A stretch of 64,000 bases of DNA from Sphingopyxis sp. H073 (GCF_001468395.1 NZ_LNSG01000003.1:124001-188000); one strand, 5' to 3'. Positions 9,436 to 18,465 are shown, counted from the first letter of the stretch. Made by a program: numbers and translations. Notes: generated from the sequence alone by a model not told the origin.

Positions 9436-10890
9436 CTATTTCTTGAGTTCTTTCGCCAGCGTCTTGGCGGTCGCCTTGCCATAGGGCGGCTTGAAGCCCG
9501 CGAGCCCCGCGACATCGAGCTTCGGCTGGCGGTAAACAGCGCGCGCGTGACTGAAGGTCCTGAAGCCGTCCAGCCCGTGGTAATTGCCCATCCCCGACGG
9601 CCCGACCCCGCCGAAGGGCAGATCCTCCATCGCATTGTGGAACAGCACGTCGTTGACCGTGACGCCGCCCGAGATCGTCCGCGTCAGCACACGGTCCTCC
9701 TCGCTCTTGTCCTGCCCGAAATAATAGAGGCCGAGCGGGCGGTCGCGCTCGTTCACATAGTCGATCGCGTCGTCGATCGTCTTGTACGTCTTCACCGGCA
9801 GGATCGGACCGAAGATTTCCTCCTGCATCACCTTCATCTCGTCGGTCGGATTGCGGACGATGTGGAGCGGCATCTTGTGGCCGTTCGCGCTCGCAAAATC
9901 CTCGCTTGCCGGGTTGACCTCGATCACCTCGGCGCCCTTCTCGCGCGCATCGGCGAGATAGCCCTGCAGACGGTCGTAGTTCCGCCCGTTCACCACCGAC
10001 GTATAATCGTCGTTCGACAGCAGCGTCGGATAGAGCGCGGTCGCGCCCTTGACGACACTGTCGATCACCTCGCCTTCCTGGTCCTCAGGCACGAGCAGAT
10101 AGTCGGGCGCGAGGCAGATCTGGCCCGCGTTCATCATCTTGCCGAGCGCGACGCGCTGGCCGACGAGATCCTTGTTCGCGCTGCGCCCGATGAAGGTCGG
10201 CGACTTGCCGCCGAGTTCGAGCGTCACGGGTACCAGATTATCCGCCGCCGCGCGCATGATGTGCCGCCCGACGCCCGTCGCGCCGGTGAAGATCATATGG
10301 TCGAAGGCGAGCTTCGAGAAGGCGATCCCGACCTCGGCATCGCCGGTGAACACCGCCATCTCGCTTTCGTCGAAATAGTCGGGCACCAGCCGCGCCATCA
10401 GCGCCGAGACATTCTCCGTAAACTCGCTCGGCTTGATCATCGCGCGGTTGCCCGCCGCGAGAATGCCCGCCATCGGCACGAAGACCATACCGACGGGAAA
10501 GTTCCACGGCGCGACGACGCCGACGACGCCCTTCGGCTGATAGACGACCTCTGCCTTGGCGCCGAGAAAGCCGAGCGGGAAAGTCGGCTTGCGCTTCTCA
10601 CCCTTCGACCAGGCCGCCATATGCTTTTTCGCGTGCTTGAGCGCGCTGACCGACGGCATGATGTCGGTCATCAGCGTCTGTTCGCGGCTGCGGTGGCCGA
10701 AATCCTCGCTGACGGCCTTGGCGAATTCCTCGGCATGATCGACGAGCATCGCGACCGCGCGGTCGATGCGGTCGGTCCGCACGGCGAGGCTTTCGGGCAT
10801 CGCAGCGGTAAAGCTCGCCTTCTGCGCCGCGAGCACCGCGTGCATACGCGCGGTTTCGCCGGCAATATCCTGCTTGATCGCGGTGGCCAT
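9436..10890 (-). CDS. Aldehyde dehydrogenase, coniferyl-aldehyde dehydrogenase type
   Basis: NAD(P)-dependent aldehyde dehydrogenase, closest by appearance to coniferyl aldehyde dehydrogenases that oxidise aromatic or medium-chain aldehydes to acids. The Rossmann segment is VGVVAPWNFPVG, the general base Glu lies in LELGGKSP, and the catalytic Cys is in NAGQICLAPDY, a context typical of the class-3 ALDH branch. Product is 484 aa. The start ATG follows GGGAGACGGGTC; an upstream extension in the same frame is rejected. No aromatic-degradation genes are adjacent, so the physiological substrate is open. Confidence 0.88.
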   Translation of the reverse strand: MATAIKQDIAGETARMHAVLAAQKASFTAAMPESLAVRTDRIDRAVAMLVDHAEEFAKAVSEDFGHRSREQTLMTDIMPSVSALKHAKKHMAAWSKGEKRKPTFPLGFLGAKAEVVYQPKGVVGVVAPWNFPVGMVFVPMAGILAAGNRAMIKPSEFTENVSALMARLVPDYFDESEMAVFTGDAEVGIAFSKLAFDHMIFTGATGVGRHIMRAAADNLVPVTLELGGKSPTFIGRSANKDLVGQRVALGKMMNAGQICLAPDYLLVPEDQEGEVIDSVVKGATALYPTLLSNDDYTSVVNGRNYDRLQGYLADAREKGAEVIEVNPASEDFASANGHKMPLHIVRNPTDEMKVMQEEIFGPILPVKTYKTIDDAIDYVNERDRPLGLYYFGQDKSEEDRVLTRTISGGVTVNDVLFHNAMEDLPFGGVGPSGMGNYHGLDGFRTFSHARAVYRQPKLDVAGLAGFKPPYGKATAKTLAKELKK

Positions 10891-11205
10891 GACCCGTCTC
10901 CCCTTATGATCTGCGGCCGCTGTTTGATCATGCCGCGCGGTTAGTTGCAAGTTGAAACCCGCGCGCGGTGTGACCAAGGGGTTTGCGGTTTGGGTTCCGA
11001 TGGCAGGCATCGGAAAAGCGGGGAATGCGGGCGGTCCGAAAACCGGCCGGAAGCCGCCCTAACCATCATCGTCACCCCGGACTTGATCCGGGGTCCATGC
11101 CTTCGGCGCTGCTGTGGATCCCGGATCAAGTCCGGGATGACGAATGACGGGAAACGACCGGTTGCGGACATTGCGGTCAATTGCGATCACAGTTACCCTT
11201 GCAAT
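10891..11205. other. Gene-free stretch upstream of the aldehyde dehydrogenase
   Basis: About 315 bases between divergent genes. It should contain promoters for the aldehyde dehydrogenase (minus) and the small unknown gene (plus). The only structure I can point to is the palindromic repeat at 11069-11143. Confidence 0.6.
11069..11143. repeat. Intergenic palindromic repeat (CCCCGGACTTGATCCGGGG type)
   Basis: Left arm TCGTCA-CCCCGGACTTGATCCGGGGT is itself a palindrome, and the right arm GATCCCGGATCAAGTCCGGG-ATGACGA mirrors it. The unit therefore forms two nested hairpins and one large hairpin. This is another dispersed-repeat form known from alphaproteobacterial intergenic regions. One copy is in the window, and its outer TCGTCA/TGACGA ends resemble those of the element at 4456-4539. 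Confidence 0.8.
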
Positions 11206-11586
11206 ATGGCGGATAATCACTCATTCCTGCCTTCTTCGCTCGCCAACCCGGAGAAGCGAGAAGAGCTCATTCTGTATCTCAAAGAGCTAGCGGCGGAAGA
11301 TCCGGAAGAACTTTGGCGCAATGCGCGCGAACAGGGGCTGGTGTCAGACATCGATCAGATTTTTCATTTCTTCTTTGACGACAATGATTTTGATGAAGGC
11401 GCGGTCGGTTATAGTCTTTTGGATGTGAACGAAGCCAAGGTCATTGGTGAGGTGAAAGCCTTGCTTGACGCGATGCTTATGGATTTACCCAACGGAAATG
11501 ACGTGGCATTCGTCAGTCATCACTTATGGCCACGCTTGCGTGCTATGGCGCAAGAGGCTCAATCTCTTTTTGAGGCGCGGAGCTAA
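11206..11586 (+). CDS. Hypothetical acidic protein of unknown function
   Basis: A 126-aa protein starting MADNHSFLPSS, with no signal peptide or membrane segment. It is acidic and largely helical in appearance (EELILYLKELAAEDPEELW), with a central acidic aromatic stretch IFHFFFDDNDFDEG. I do not recognise the family. Codon use is noticeably more AT-rich than in its neighbours (for example gaacaggggctggtgtcaga and ttggatgtgaacg), hinting at recent acquisition. The lack of a good Shine-Dalgarno before the ATG lowers start certainty. The flanking repeat and the long gap on the other side fit an inserted cassette. Confidence 0.6.
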   Translation: MADNHSFLPSSLANPEKREELILYLKELAAEDPEELWRNAREQGLVSDIDQIFHFFFDDNDFDEGAVGYSLLDVNEAKVIGEVKALLDAMLMDLPNGNDVAFVSHHLWPRLRAMAQEAQSLFEARS

Positions 11587-11910
11587 ACGTCCGCTCCCCA
11601 CCCCAAAGCCGACGCCGCCTTCAAACAGGCCTTTCCTAAATCATCCCGCTGTGCCAGCCTTCGTCCCGCTCTTTCCCCCTGATGGATAAAAGCGGTCGCG
11701 GCTCGGCTTGCATGACGGCCTTCTGCCCCGAAACATGCCCGCTCTCCGCCCTGCCGCGCCAGCGACCTCGCCGCCTTTTCCGCCAAACTCGAATCCGCGT
11801 CTTTTCAGCCGTTCGTTCGCCGAACTTCATTTGACTTTCGCGCATCGTCAATGCGATGAACGTTGCCACACGGTCGATACGGGTTGCAAACGACCGGCAC
11901 GGAGACAGTA
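11587..11910. other. Gene-free stretch before the RodZ-like gene
   Basis: About 324 bases with no convincing coding frame. A TTGACT hexamer at 11831-11836 lies about 75 bases before the RodZ-like start and could be a -35 element, but no good -10 follows at standard spacing. Nothing else stands out. Confidence 0.5.
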
Positions 11911-12753
11911 ATGGCAGATGAAGAGGTCGCCGCGCAGGGCGAACTGGCGATCACGCGCACCGGCGACAAGCTCCGCCTCGCGCGCGAGAAGGCGGGCCTG
12001 TCGCTCGCCGACGTCGCGACGCGCACGCGCATCACGCAGCGCCATCTCGAAGCCATCGAAAAGTCCGACTTCACCGAACTTCCCGGCCGCACCTATGTGA
12101 CCGGATTCGCGCGCGCCTATGCCCGCGCGGTCGACCTGCCCGAGGCCGAGATCGGCGCCGGCATCCGCCGCGAGCTGGAAGAAGACGCCTATGGTTCGCG
12201 TCCGCTCTACGAAGCCTATGAACCGACCGATCCCGCCCGCCTGCCCACCGCGCGCCTGACATGGACGCTGGTGATCGTCGCGCTCATCCTCGTGTCGGCC
12301 TATGGCGTTTGGCGCTTCCTGTCGGTCGAACCCGACGAGGCGCTGGTCGCTGCACAAAACCAGGCTGCCGACGCTTCGGAAGCCCCCGCAACCAAGGTCG
12401 CGGCACCCGCCCCGGCAAAGGCCGGGGCGACGATCGCGGCCAACGCACCCGTCGTGCTGACCGGCATTTCCGAGGTCTGGATCGGCTTCGACGATGCCAA
12501 GGGCAAGACCGAGAATTGGCGGACACTCGACGCTGGCGAAACCTATGAAGTGCCGCCCGCCTATATCGAGCAGTTCACGCTGCGCACCAGCATCCCGCAG
12601 GCGCTCAAGGTCACCGTCGGCGGCCGCGACGTCGGCCCGATCGGCCCCGCCGACACGCTGGTGAAGGGCATTTCGCTGAAGCCGGCCGACCTCGTCGCGC
12701 GCGCCGAAGGCAGCCCGGCGGTGCCCGCCGCGGCGCCCAGGACCAGGGGCTGA
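11911..12753 (+). CDS. RodZ-like helix-turn-helix membrane protein
   Basis: Likely bitopic cytoskeletal protein with a cytoplasmic Xre/Cro-type HTH that in RodZ binds MreB. The HTH covers roughly residues 18-85 (GDKLRLAREKAGLSLADVA, TRITQRHLEAIE, TYVTGFARAYAR). A single membrane helix at about 113-135 (LTWTLVIVALILVSAYGVW) is followed by a Pro/Ala-rich linker and a periplasmic DUF4115-type domain (SEVWIGFDD, LDAGETYEVPP). Length is 280 aa. A good ATG follows GGAGACAGTA. It is followed by envelope genes (CpoB-like), consistent with an envelope role. The MreB-like gene at 8032-9072 is the nearest potential partner in the window. Confidence 0.82.
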   Translation: MADEEVAAQGELAITRTGDKLRLAREKAGLSLADVATRTRITQRHLEAIEKSDFTELPGRTYVTGFARAYARAVDLPEAEIGAGIRRELEEDAYGSRPLYEAYEPTDPARLPTARLTWTLVIVALILVSAYGVWRFLSVEPDEALVAAQNQAADASEAPATKVAAPAPAKAGATIAANAPVVLTGISEVWIGFDDAKGKTENWRTLDAGETYEVPPAYIEQFTLRTSIPQALKVTVGGRDVGPIGPADTLVKGISLKPADLVARAEGSPAVPAAAPRTRG

Positions 12754-12884
12754 CCGCGCGCTGCATCGCCTCGTTCCGGCGACAACGCGCGGCATCGCGC
12801 CGAAATGGGTTTGCGCGCCCGCGCTTTGCGGCGTTATGGATGGACCCGCAGAATAGTTAATATCTCTTGGGGGCCAATCGGCAC

Positions 12885-13844
12885 ATGACGAAGCATCACA
12901 TCACCCTTGCCGGCGCGGCCGCGATCGCGATCGCCGTGGCGGCACCCGCCGCGCTGGCGCAGGACGCGACGGTCGCGAAACGCGTCGACAAGCTCGAAAA
13001 GGAAATGCGCGCGGTTCAGCGGCAAGTGTTCCCGGGCGGCGCCCCGACCTTCTTCGAAGGCGAGATCGCACCCGAGGCGACGCCGGGCCAGGCGGTGAAA
13101 AGCAATTCGCCGGTCGCCGACCTCACCGCGCGCGTCGATGCTCTCGAATCGCAGCTTCAGGCGCTCACCGGCCAGACCGAGCAAAATGCCTTCCATCTCC
13201 GCGAGCTCGAGAAACAGTTCGCTGCCTACAAGGCCGAAATGGACAAGCGTGTGCCCCCCGCCGCTGCCGGAGAGCCCGCCGTGACGCCTGCCAGCCTGCC
13301 GGTCGCCCTCGCGCCCAAGCCGGTCGCGCCGACGCCAACCCCGGTGGCGACAGCCACGCCGCCGAAAAAACCCGCGACGCCGCCGGCCGCCAGCACCGGA
13401 AAGCCCGACGCGGCACGCCTCGCGCTCGTGAAGAAGGTCGAAATCCCGTCATCGGGCAACGAGCAGCAGGACGCCTATGATTACGGCTTCCGCCTCTGGT
13501 CGGCGAAACTCTATCCGGAGGCGCAGGCCCAGCTCAAGACCGTCGTCACCAAATGGCCGAAAAGCAACCAGGCGAGCTATGCGCAAAACCTGCTCGGCCG
13601 CGCCTATCTCGACGATGGCAAGCCCAGCCTCGCCGCGGTGGCCTTCTACAACAATTACAAGGACCGCCCCGACGGCCCGCGCGCCCCGCACAGCCTGATG
13701 TACATGGGGGTGGCGCTCGACAAGCTTGGACGCAAGGCCGACGCTTGCAAGGCGTTCCGCGAACTCGACGAAGTCTATGGGGCAAAAGCGCCGCAGGATG
13801 TCCGCACCGATGCAGCCGCCGCAAAAGCAAAAGCAGGCTGTTGA
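12885..13844 (+). CDS. CpoB/YbgF-like periplasmic TPR protein
   Basis: Exported protein resembling the Tol-Pal associated CpoB (YbgF), which coordinates outer-membrane constriction with septal peptidoglycan synthesis. A signal peptide (HHITLAGAAAIAIAVAAPAA-LAQ) is followed by an N-terminal coiled coil (VAKRVDKLEKEMRAVQ, DALESQLQAL), a Pro/Ala-rich linker at about 125-180, and C-terminal TPR units (YDYGFRLWSAKLYPEAQAQL, ASYAQNLLGRAYLDDGKP). Length 319 aa. tilS overlaps its end, and the order CpoB-tilS-ftsH is typical of alphaproteobacteria. The start may alternatively be a TTG 18 bases upstream. tol and pal genes are not in the window. Confidence 0.82.
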   Translation: MTKHHITLAGAAAIAIAVAAPAALAQDATVAKRVDKLEKEMRAVQRQVFPGGAPTFFEGEIAPEATPGQAVKSNSPVADLTARVDALESQLQALTGQTEQNAFHLRELEKQFAAYKAEMDKRVPPAAAGEPAVTPASLPVALAPKPVAPTPTPVATATPPKKPATPPAASTGKPDAARLALVKKVEIPSSGNEQQDAYDYGFRLWSAKLYPEAQAQLKTVVTKWPKSNQASYAQNLLGRAYLDDGKPSLAAVAFYNNYKDRPDGPRAPHSLMYMGVALDKLGRKADACKAFRELDEVYGAKAPQDVRTDAAAAKAKAGC

Positions 13845-14799
13845 CAGCGGCGACGCGGTCGAGCGTCTCGGCCGCGATCTTGCCGCGCTCGCCGGCCCCG
13901 ACTGGCAGCGCCTCCACTATGGCGTCGCGGTGTCGGGCGGCCCCGACAGCATGGCCCTCCTTTGGCTCATGGCGACGCTGCTGCCCGGACAGGTCCGGGC
14001 GGTCACCGTCGACCATGGCCTGCGCAAGGAATCGGCGGAGGAAGCGCGCATGGTCGCGGGCTTCTGCGCGCGCGAGCATATCCCGCACGCGACACTGACG
14101 CCCCCCGTTCCGCTTCGCGGTTCGCTGCAGGCCGCGGCGCGCACCGAACGCTACCGGCTTATGGAGGACTGGCGCGCGGCGAACGGCCTTGCGCACCTGC
14201 TCACCGCGCATCATGCCGACGACCAGCTCGAAACGATCGTCATGCGCCTCAACCGCAGCAGCGGGGTCGGCGGCCTCGCCGCGATCCGCGCGCGCTACCG
14301 GCTCGTGCTGCGCCCGCTGCTTGCGTGGCGCCGCGCCGAACTGCTGCGCATCGCGCTCGATCACGATATTCCGTTCGTCGACGATCCGTCGAACAGCGAC
14401 GACCGTTTCGACCGCGCGCGGCTGCGCCACGCCCTCGCCTCGCAGACCGCGATCGACGTCGAGGCGGCGGCGCGCTCGGCGGGCTGGCTCGCCGAGGCCG
14501 ACGAGGCGATCGACTGGGCGGTCGAGCGGCTGATCGCGAACTGGCCCGACGCCTCGGACATCGCGGTCATTCGCGACGAGGGCTATCCGGCCGAGATTTT
14601 CCGCCGCGTCGTCACCCAGCGTCTGCGCGCGAACGACGGTCAGCTTCGCCTGCGCGGCGCCTCGCTCGACGGGGTGATCGCGGCGATGAAGGGCGGCCGC
14701 CGCGCGATGGTCGGCGCGCTGCTGATCGACGCCGTGCCGGGGCTTCAGGGCACGATCTGGCGCATTTCCGCCGCACCGCGCCGAAAAGCCCGAAAATAG
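13810..14799 (+). CDS. tilS: tRNA(Ile)-lysidine synthase
   Basis: ATP-dependent ligase that attaches lysine to C34 of the CAU-anticodon tRNA-Ile, converting it to an AUA reader. The PP-loop motif SGGPDS lies at residues 42-47 and VDHGLRKESAEEA follows, as does HHADDQLETIVMRL; the C-terminal domain is short. The product is 329 aa with the chosen ATG. That ATG lies 35 bases inside the end of the CpoB-like gene, with AGGA upstream; another in-frame ATG at 13798 is possible. It precedes ftsH, a conserved arrangement. Confidence 0.92.
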   Translation: MQPPQKQKQAVDSGDAVERLGRDLAALAGPDWQRLHYGVAVSGGPDSMALLWLMATLLPGQVRAVTVDHGLRKESAEEARMVAGFCAREHIPHATLTPPVPLRGSLQAAARTERYRLMEDWRAANGLAHLLTAHHADDQLETIVMRLNRSSGVGGLAAIRARYRLVLRPLLAWRRAELLRIALDHDIPFVDDPSNSDDRFDRARLRHALASQTAIDVEAAARSAGWLAEADEAIDWAVERLIANWPDASDIAVIRDEGYPAEIFRRVVTQRLRANDGQLRLRGASLDGVIAAMKGGRRAMVGALLIDAVPGLQGTIWRISAAPRRKARK

Positions 14800-14813
14800 G
14801 ACAATCTGGCTCA

Positions 14814-14841
14814 TTGTCATTTAACCCAATTATCCTACATT
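14814..14841 (+). promoter_or_regulatory. Possible sigma-70-type promoter for ftsH
   Basis: TTGTCA at 14814-14819 and TACATT at 14836-14841 are separated by 16 bases, within an AT-rich island just after the tilS stop. They lie about 45 bases before the ftsH start. This is pattern matching only. Confidence 0.35.
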
Positions 14842-14886
14842 ATCGGGATTGAAGCGCGAACGTGCGCGAAGTTTGGAAAGTTTCCG

Positions 14887-16830
14887 ATGCAGGATGACAA
14901 GGAACCGCAGGGCAATCCCTGGATGAAGAGCGTGATGATCTGGAGCGGCATCCTGCTCGCTATGCTCCTCGTCGCCTCGATGTTCGGCGGCGCGACGCAG
15001 CCGACCGGAGCCCCCCTCGCCTATTCCGAGTTCCGGCAGAAGGTTCAGGAAGGCGCGGTCAAGGAGGTCGTGCTGTCCGAGGATCGCGTAACCGGCAAGC
15101 TCGACAATGGCGAAAGCTTCACCGCGAATATCGTCCGCGACCCCGATCTCCTGAAGATGCTCAACGACAATAATGTCAAATATGACGGAAAACCGACCGA
15201 TGTTCCCAATTTCTGGATGTATCTGCTCGTCCAGTCGCTGCCCTTCCTGCTGATTCTGGGCATTGCCTTCTTCGTGTTCCGCCAGGTGCAGAAGAACAAT
15301 GGTTCGGGCGCAATGGGCTTCGGCAAGAGCCGCGCGAAGATGCTCACCGAAAAGCAGGGCCGCGTGACCTTCGACGATGTCGCAGGCATCGACGAGGCGC
15401 GCGAGGAACTGCAGGAGATCGTCGAGTTCCTGAAAGACCCCAGCAAATTCTCGAAGCTCGGCGGCCAGATCCCGAAGGGCGCGCTGCTCGTCGGCTCGCC
15501 CGGTACCGGCAAGACGCTGCTCGCCCGCGCGATCGCGGGTGAGGCGGGCGTTCCCTTCTTCACCATTTCGGGTTCGGACTTCGTGGAGATGTTCGTCGGT
15601 GTCGGTGCCAGCCGCGTCCGCGACATGTTCGAGCAGGCGAAGCGCAACGCGCCGTGCATCGTCTTTATCGACGAAATCGACGCCGTCGGCCGCCACCGCG
15701 GCGCCGGGCTCGGCAACGGCAATGACGAGCGCGAGCAGACGCTGAACCAACTCCTCGTCGAGATGGACGGGTTCGAGGCGAACGAAGGCATCATCATCGT
15801 CGCGGCAACCAACCGCCCCGACGTGCTCGACCCCGCCCTACTCCGCCCGGGCCGCTTCGACCGCCAGGTCGTCGTGCCGCGCCCCGACATCGAGGGACGC
15901 CAGAAGATCCTCGAAGTCCATACGCGCAAGAAGCCGCTTGCGCCCGACGTCGACCTCCGCCGCATCGCACGCGGCACGCCGGGCTTCTCGGGCGCCGACC
16001 TTGCGAATCTGGCCAACGAGGCGGCGCTGCTCGCGGCGCGCAAGGGCAAGCGCCTGATCGCCTCGAACGAGTTCGAGGAAGCCAAGGACAAGGTGATGAT
16101 GGGCGCCGAGCGCCGCTCGATGGTGATGACCGAGGACGAGAAGAAGGCGACCGCCTATCACGAGGCCGGCCATGCACTCGTCTCGCTCCATGTCGAGGGC
16201 AATGATCCGCTGCACAAGGTGACGATCATCCCGCGCGGCCGTGCGCTGGGCGTGACGTGGAACCTGCCCGAACGCGACCGCTATTCGATGAACATGAAAC
16301 AGATGAAGGCGCGTCTCGCGCTCTGCTTCGGCGGCCGCATCGCCGAACAGCTCATCTATGGCAAGGACGAGCTCAACACCGGCGCGTCGAACGACATCCA
16401 GCAGGCGACCGACTCGGCGCGCGCGATGGTGATGGAATATGGCATGTCCGAAAAGCTCGGCTGGCTGCGCTACCGCGACAATCAGGACGAGGTGTTCCTC
16501 GGCCACAGCGTGTCGCGCGCGCAGAACATGTCCGAAGAGACCGCCAAACTGATCGATGCCGAGGTCCGCCGACTGGTCGAGGAAGGCGAAAAGACCGCGC
16601 GCAAGGTACTCACCGATCATCTCGACGAGCTCCATCTGCTCGCGGGCGCGCTGCTCGAATATGAGACGCTGTCGGGCGAGGAAGCGCGCCGCGCGATCAA
16701 GGGCGAAGACATCGGCCGCGAGAATGATCAGGACAGGTCGGGGACGCCCGTATCGGGCCACGTCGGCGGCCTGCCGCAGATCAAGCGCAAGCCGCGCCCC
16801 TTCGGCGACGCGAACCCGCAAGGCGTCTGA
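14887..16830 (+). CDS. ftsH: ATP-dependent zinc metalloprotease FtsH
   Basis: Membrane-bound AAA+ protease that removes misfolded membrane proteins and short-lived regulators. Two membrane segments (about 15-35 and 110-132) bracket a small periplasmic domain. The AAA module has Walker A GSPGTGKT at 203-210, Walker [13 protein letters not shown], and the SRH motif [20 protein letters not shown]. The peptidase HEAGH lies at 425-429 with the third metal ligand in the [12 protein letters not shown] region. Length 647 aa, as expected. An AT-rich spacer upstream carries a possible promoter, and a perfect 13-bp inverted repeat lies just downstream. Confidence 0.97.
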   Translation: MQDDKEPQGNPWMKSVMIWSGILLAMLLVASMFGGATQPTGAPLAYSEFRQKVQEGAVKEVVLSEDRVTGKLDNGESFTANIVRDPDLLKMLNDNNVKYDGKPTDVPNFWMYLLVQSLPFLLILGIAFFVFRQVQKNNGSGAMGFGKSRAKMLTEKQGRVTFDDVAGIDEAREELQEIVEFLKDPSKFSKLGGQIPKGALLVGSPGTGKTLLARAIAGEAGVPFFTISGSDFVEMFVGVGASRVRDMFEQAKRNAPCIVFIDEIDAVGRHRGAGLGNGNDEREQTLNQLLVEMDGFEANEGIIIVAATNRPDVLDPALLRPGRFDRQVVVPRPDIEGRQKILEVHTRKKPLAPDVDLRRIARGTPGFSGADLANLANEAALLAARKGKRLIASNEFEEAKDKVMMGAERRSMVMTEDEKKATAYHEAGHALVSLHVEGNDPLHKVTIIPRGRALGVTWNLPERDRYSMNMKQMKARLALCFGGRIAEQLIYGKDELNTGASNDIQQATDSARAMVMEYGMSEKLGWLRYRDNQDEVFLGHSVSRAQNMSEETAKLIDAEVRRLVEEGEKTARKVLTDHLDELHLLAGALLEYETLSGEEARRAIKGEDIGRENDQDRSGTPVSGHVGGLPQIKRKPRPFGDANPQGV

Positions 16831-16860
16831 TTCAGACCTTGTTCAACGATCTGAAGCGAT

Positions 16861-16897
16861 TCCGGGCCGCATGACCAGCAGGGACATGCGGCCCGGA
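16861..16897 (+). terminator. Strong hairpin after ftsH overlapping the next start codon
   Basis: TCCGGGCCGCATG (16861-16873) and CATGCGGCCCGGA (16885-16897) are a perfect 13-bp inverted repeat with an 11-base loop, followed by TTT. It has terminator geometry but only a short T-run. Both candidate start codons of the next gene lie in its arms. Confidence 0.55.
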
Positions 16898-17263
16898 TTT
16901 GCTATCGCCGCCCTCAGCGCGGGTGTCCTGCTGTGCGGCATGGCGCCCGGTGACATGAGCGTCGCCGCCTTTCTCCAGCGCGCGAGCCTGCTCGAGCGGC
17001 TGGGCCCGCTCGCCATTGCCACACCCGAAGCGCAACGCCTGAAAGGCGAGGTTATCGCGGCCGGCAGGCGCTACAAGGCGCGGATCGATGCCGACCGCAA
17101 GGCCGGTCGCAAAACGGCAAGCTGCCCACCCGAAAGCGGCACGCTCACCCCGGAACAGTGGCTCGCGCATCTGCGCAGCTATCCCGCCCAGTCGCGCAAA
17201 ATGATCTCGATCTATTCGGCATTCGACGGGCTGATGCGGAAACGCTATCCCTGCCCGGCGTGA
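16871..17263 (+). CDS. Hypothetical exported protein
   Basis: A 130-aa protein with an N-terminal hydrophobic stretch (FAIAALSAGVLLCGMAPG) that looks like a signal peptide. It has two Cys residues in the mature part (TASCPPESG and KRYPCPA) that could form a disulfide. The middle is helical and basic (GEVIAAGRRYKARIDADRKAG). I do not recognise a family. Two in-frame ATGs (16871 and 16886) both lie in the stem of the downstream ftsH hairpin, so initiation may be structurally controlled or the true start may differ. It ends 26 bases before the next exported protein and could be cotranscribed with it. Confidence 0.6.
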   Translation: MTSRDMRPGFAIAALSAGVLLCGMAPGDMSVAAFLQRASLLERLGPLAIATPEAQRLKGEVIAAGRRYKARIDADRKAGRKTASCPPESGTLTPEQWLAHLRSYPAQSRKMISIYSAFDGLMRKRYPCPA

Positions 17264-17288
17264 TGGAAACGGCTTCGAGGAGAGACGT

Positions 17289-17762
17289 ATGAGGTTTTGC
17301 GGACCAGCGCTGCTTGCGGCCGCGCTCCTGCTGGGCTCACAGCCTGCAGCAGCACAGGGCACGCTGACCTCGAAGGTCGAACTCGAGAAGCTGACGTCCG
17401 CCAGCCCAGGCCAGCCCGCCGCCAAAAGCTATACCTCGCCCGATGTCGTCGTTCCGGGTGACCGGGTACGGATCACGCTGATTTTCACCAATGGCGGCGC
17501 GGCACCCGCTGCCGACGTCAAGATCGTCAATCCCATTCCCGAGGGACTGGTATTCGACGGCACGTCCGATCCGAAAGATTTCTCCGTCTCGGTCGATGGC
17601 GGCAAGATTTTCGGGGCAATCGAGATGCTCACGGTTCCGGTCGCGGGCGCGGCAGCGCGCCCGGCCAACCTCGTCGACGTAACTCATGTCCGCTGGTTGT
17701 GGAGCACCCCGATTCCCGTCGGCACCTCACGCGCTGTCGCCTTCTTCGGCAAAGTGAAGTGA
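17289..17762 (+). CDS. Exported protein with DUF11-like repeat
   Basis: A 157-aa secreted protein with a clear signal peptide (LLAAALLLGSQPAAAQ). One immunoglobulin-like module resembles DUF11: PDVVVPGDRVRITLIFTNGG, ADVKIVNPIPEGLVF, then VRWLWSTPIPVGTSRAVAFF. Such modules occur in cell-surface or adhesin-like proteins as repeats; a single copy is less common. A good ribosome site (GGAGAGACGT) precedes the ATG. It is followed 22 bases later by the DUF3800 gene. Function unknown. Confidence 0.72.
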   Translation: MRFCGPALLAAALLLGSQPAAAQGTLTSKVELEKLTSASPGQPAAKSYTSPDVVVPGDRVRITLIFTNGGAAPAADVKIVNPIPEGLVFDGTSDPKDFSVSVDGGKIFGAIEMLTVPVAGAAARPANLVDVTHVRWLWSTPIPVGTSRAVAFFGKVK

Positions 17763-17784
17763 TCGGCACGGGTTCGCGCGCGCC

Positions 17785-18390
17785 ATGACCATCTATTGCG
17801 ATGAGTCCGGCGGCCTCAACGCCGGGGCGATGACTTTCGCGGCGGTGATGCTGTCATCGGAGGCCGCAGCGGCCATCCACGCGCGCTTTCGCGCCGTCAC
17901 CGGCTTGCGCGGCGAACTCAAGGGCAGCCGGATCAGCCTCACCGAGCGCGCCTATCTGCTCGAGCTGTTCGACCGCGCCGGTGGACGTGCCTGGGTCGCG
18001 GTCGCGAGGCGCGAGACGCTGGCGCCGCCCTCCGACGGCAAGTTGCCGAGCGACCTCGCGCTCTACACCGCCCTTCTCGATTTGGCGGTGAGCAGCTGGC
18101 TTCCCGAAACCGGCGGCGTGTGTACCGACGTGGTGATCGACGATGGACGCTATGATCCCGCGATCCTCGCGGGTGTGCGCGAAACGATCCAGACGGGGCT
18201 CGCCGGATGGGGCCAGGCCTCGCTCGCCGACAGCCGCCGCTCCGATGGGGTCCAGATTGCCGATGTGGTCGCGAACAGCCTGTTCAACGTCACGATCGGT
18301 TCGCCCCGCGCACAGCGCATCGGCGTGATCATCGAACCGTTGCTCGCCTCGCGCGCGATCCGCATCGCCGAACTGAAACGGCTTCCCTGA
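17785..18390 (+). CDS. DUF3800 domain protein
   Basis: A 201-aa protein of the DUF3800 family, which has an RNase H-like fold and conserved acidic residues. Visible family marks are the N-terminal IYCDESGG, the central VVIDDGRYD and the C-terminal SDGVQIADVVANSLF. Members often sit near mobile elements or defence genes, but no such context is seen here; the neighbours are small exported proteins and rpoZ. Enzymatic activity has not been established for the family as far as I know. The start ATG lies close behind the previous gene, so an operon is likely. Confidence 0.82.
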   Translation: MTIYCDESGGLNAGAMTFAAVMLSSEAAAAIHARFRAVTGLRGELKGSRISLTERAYLLELFDRAGGRAWVAVARRETLAPPSDGKLPSDLALYTALLDLAVSSWLPETGGVCTDVVIDDGRYDPAILAGVRETIQTGLAGWGQASLADSRRSDGVQIADVVANSLFNVTIGSPRAQRIGVIIEPLLASRAIRIAELKRLP

Positions 18391-18416
18391 CCGCGCTACG
18401 AGCCTGAAAACAGGAA

Positions 18417-18443
18417 GGGCCGCGGTTTCCCGCGGCCCCCTTT
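18417..18443. terminator. Terminator between convergent DUF3800 and rpoZ genes
   Basis: GGGCCGCGG pairs with CCGCGGCCC across a TTTC loop and is followed by CCTTT. On the opposite strand the hairpin is followed by TTCCTGTTTT, so it can act in both directions. Confidence 0.75.
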
Positions 18444-18465
18444 GGCGATCGCTGTCGCGCTTCGC

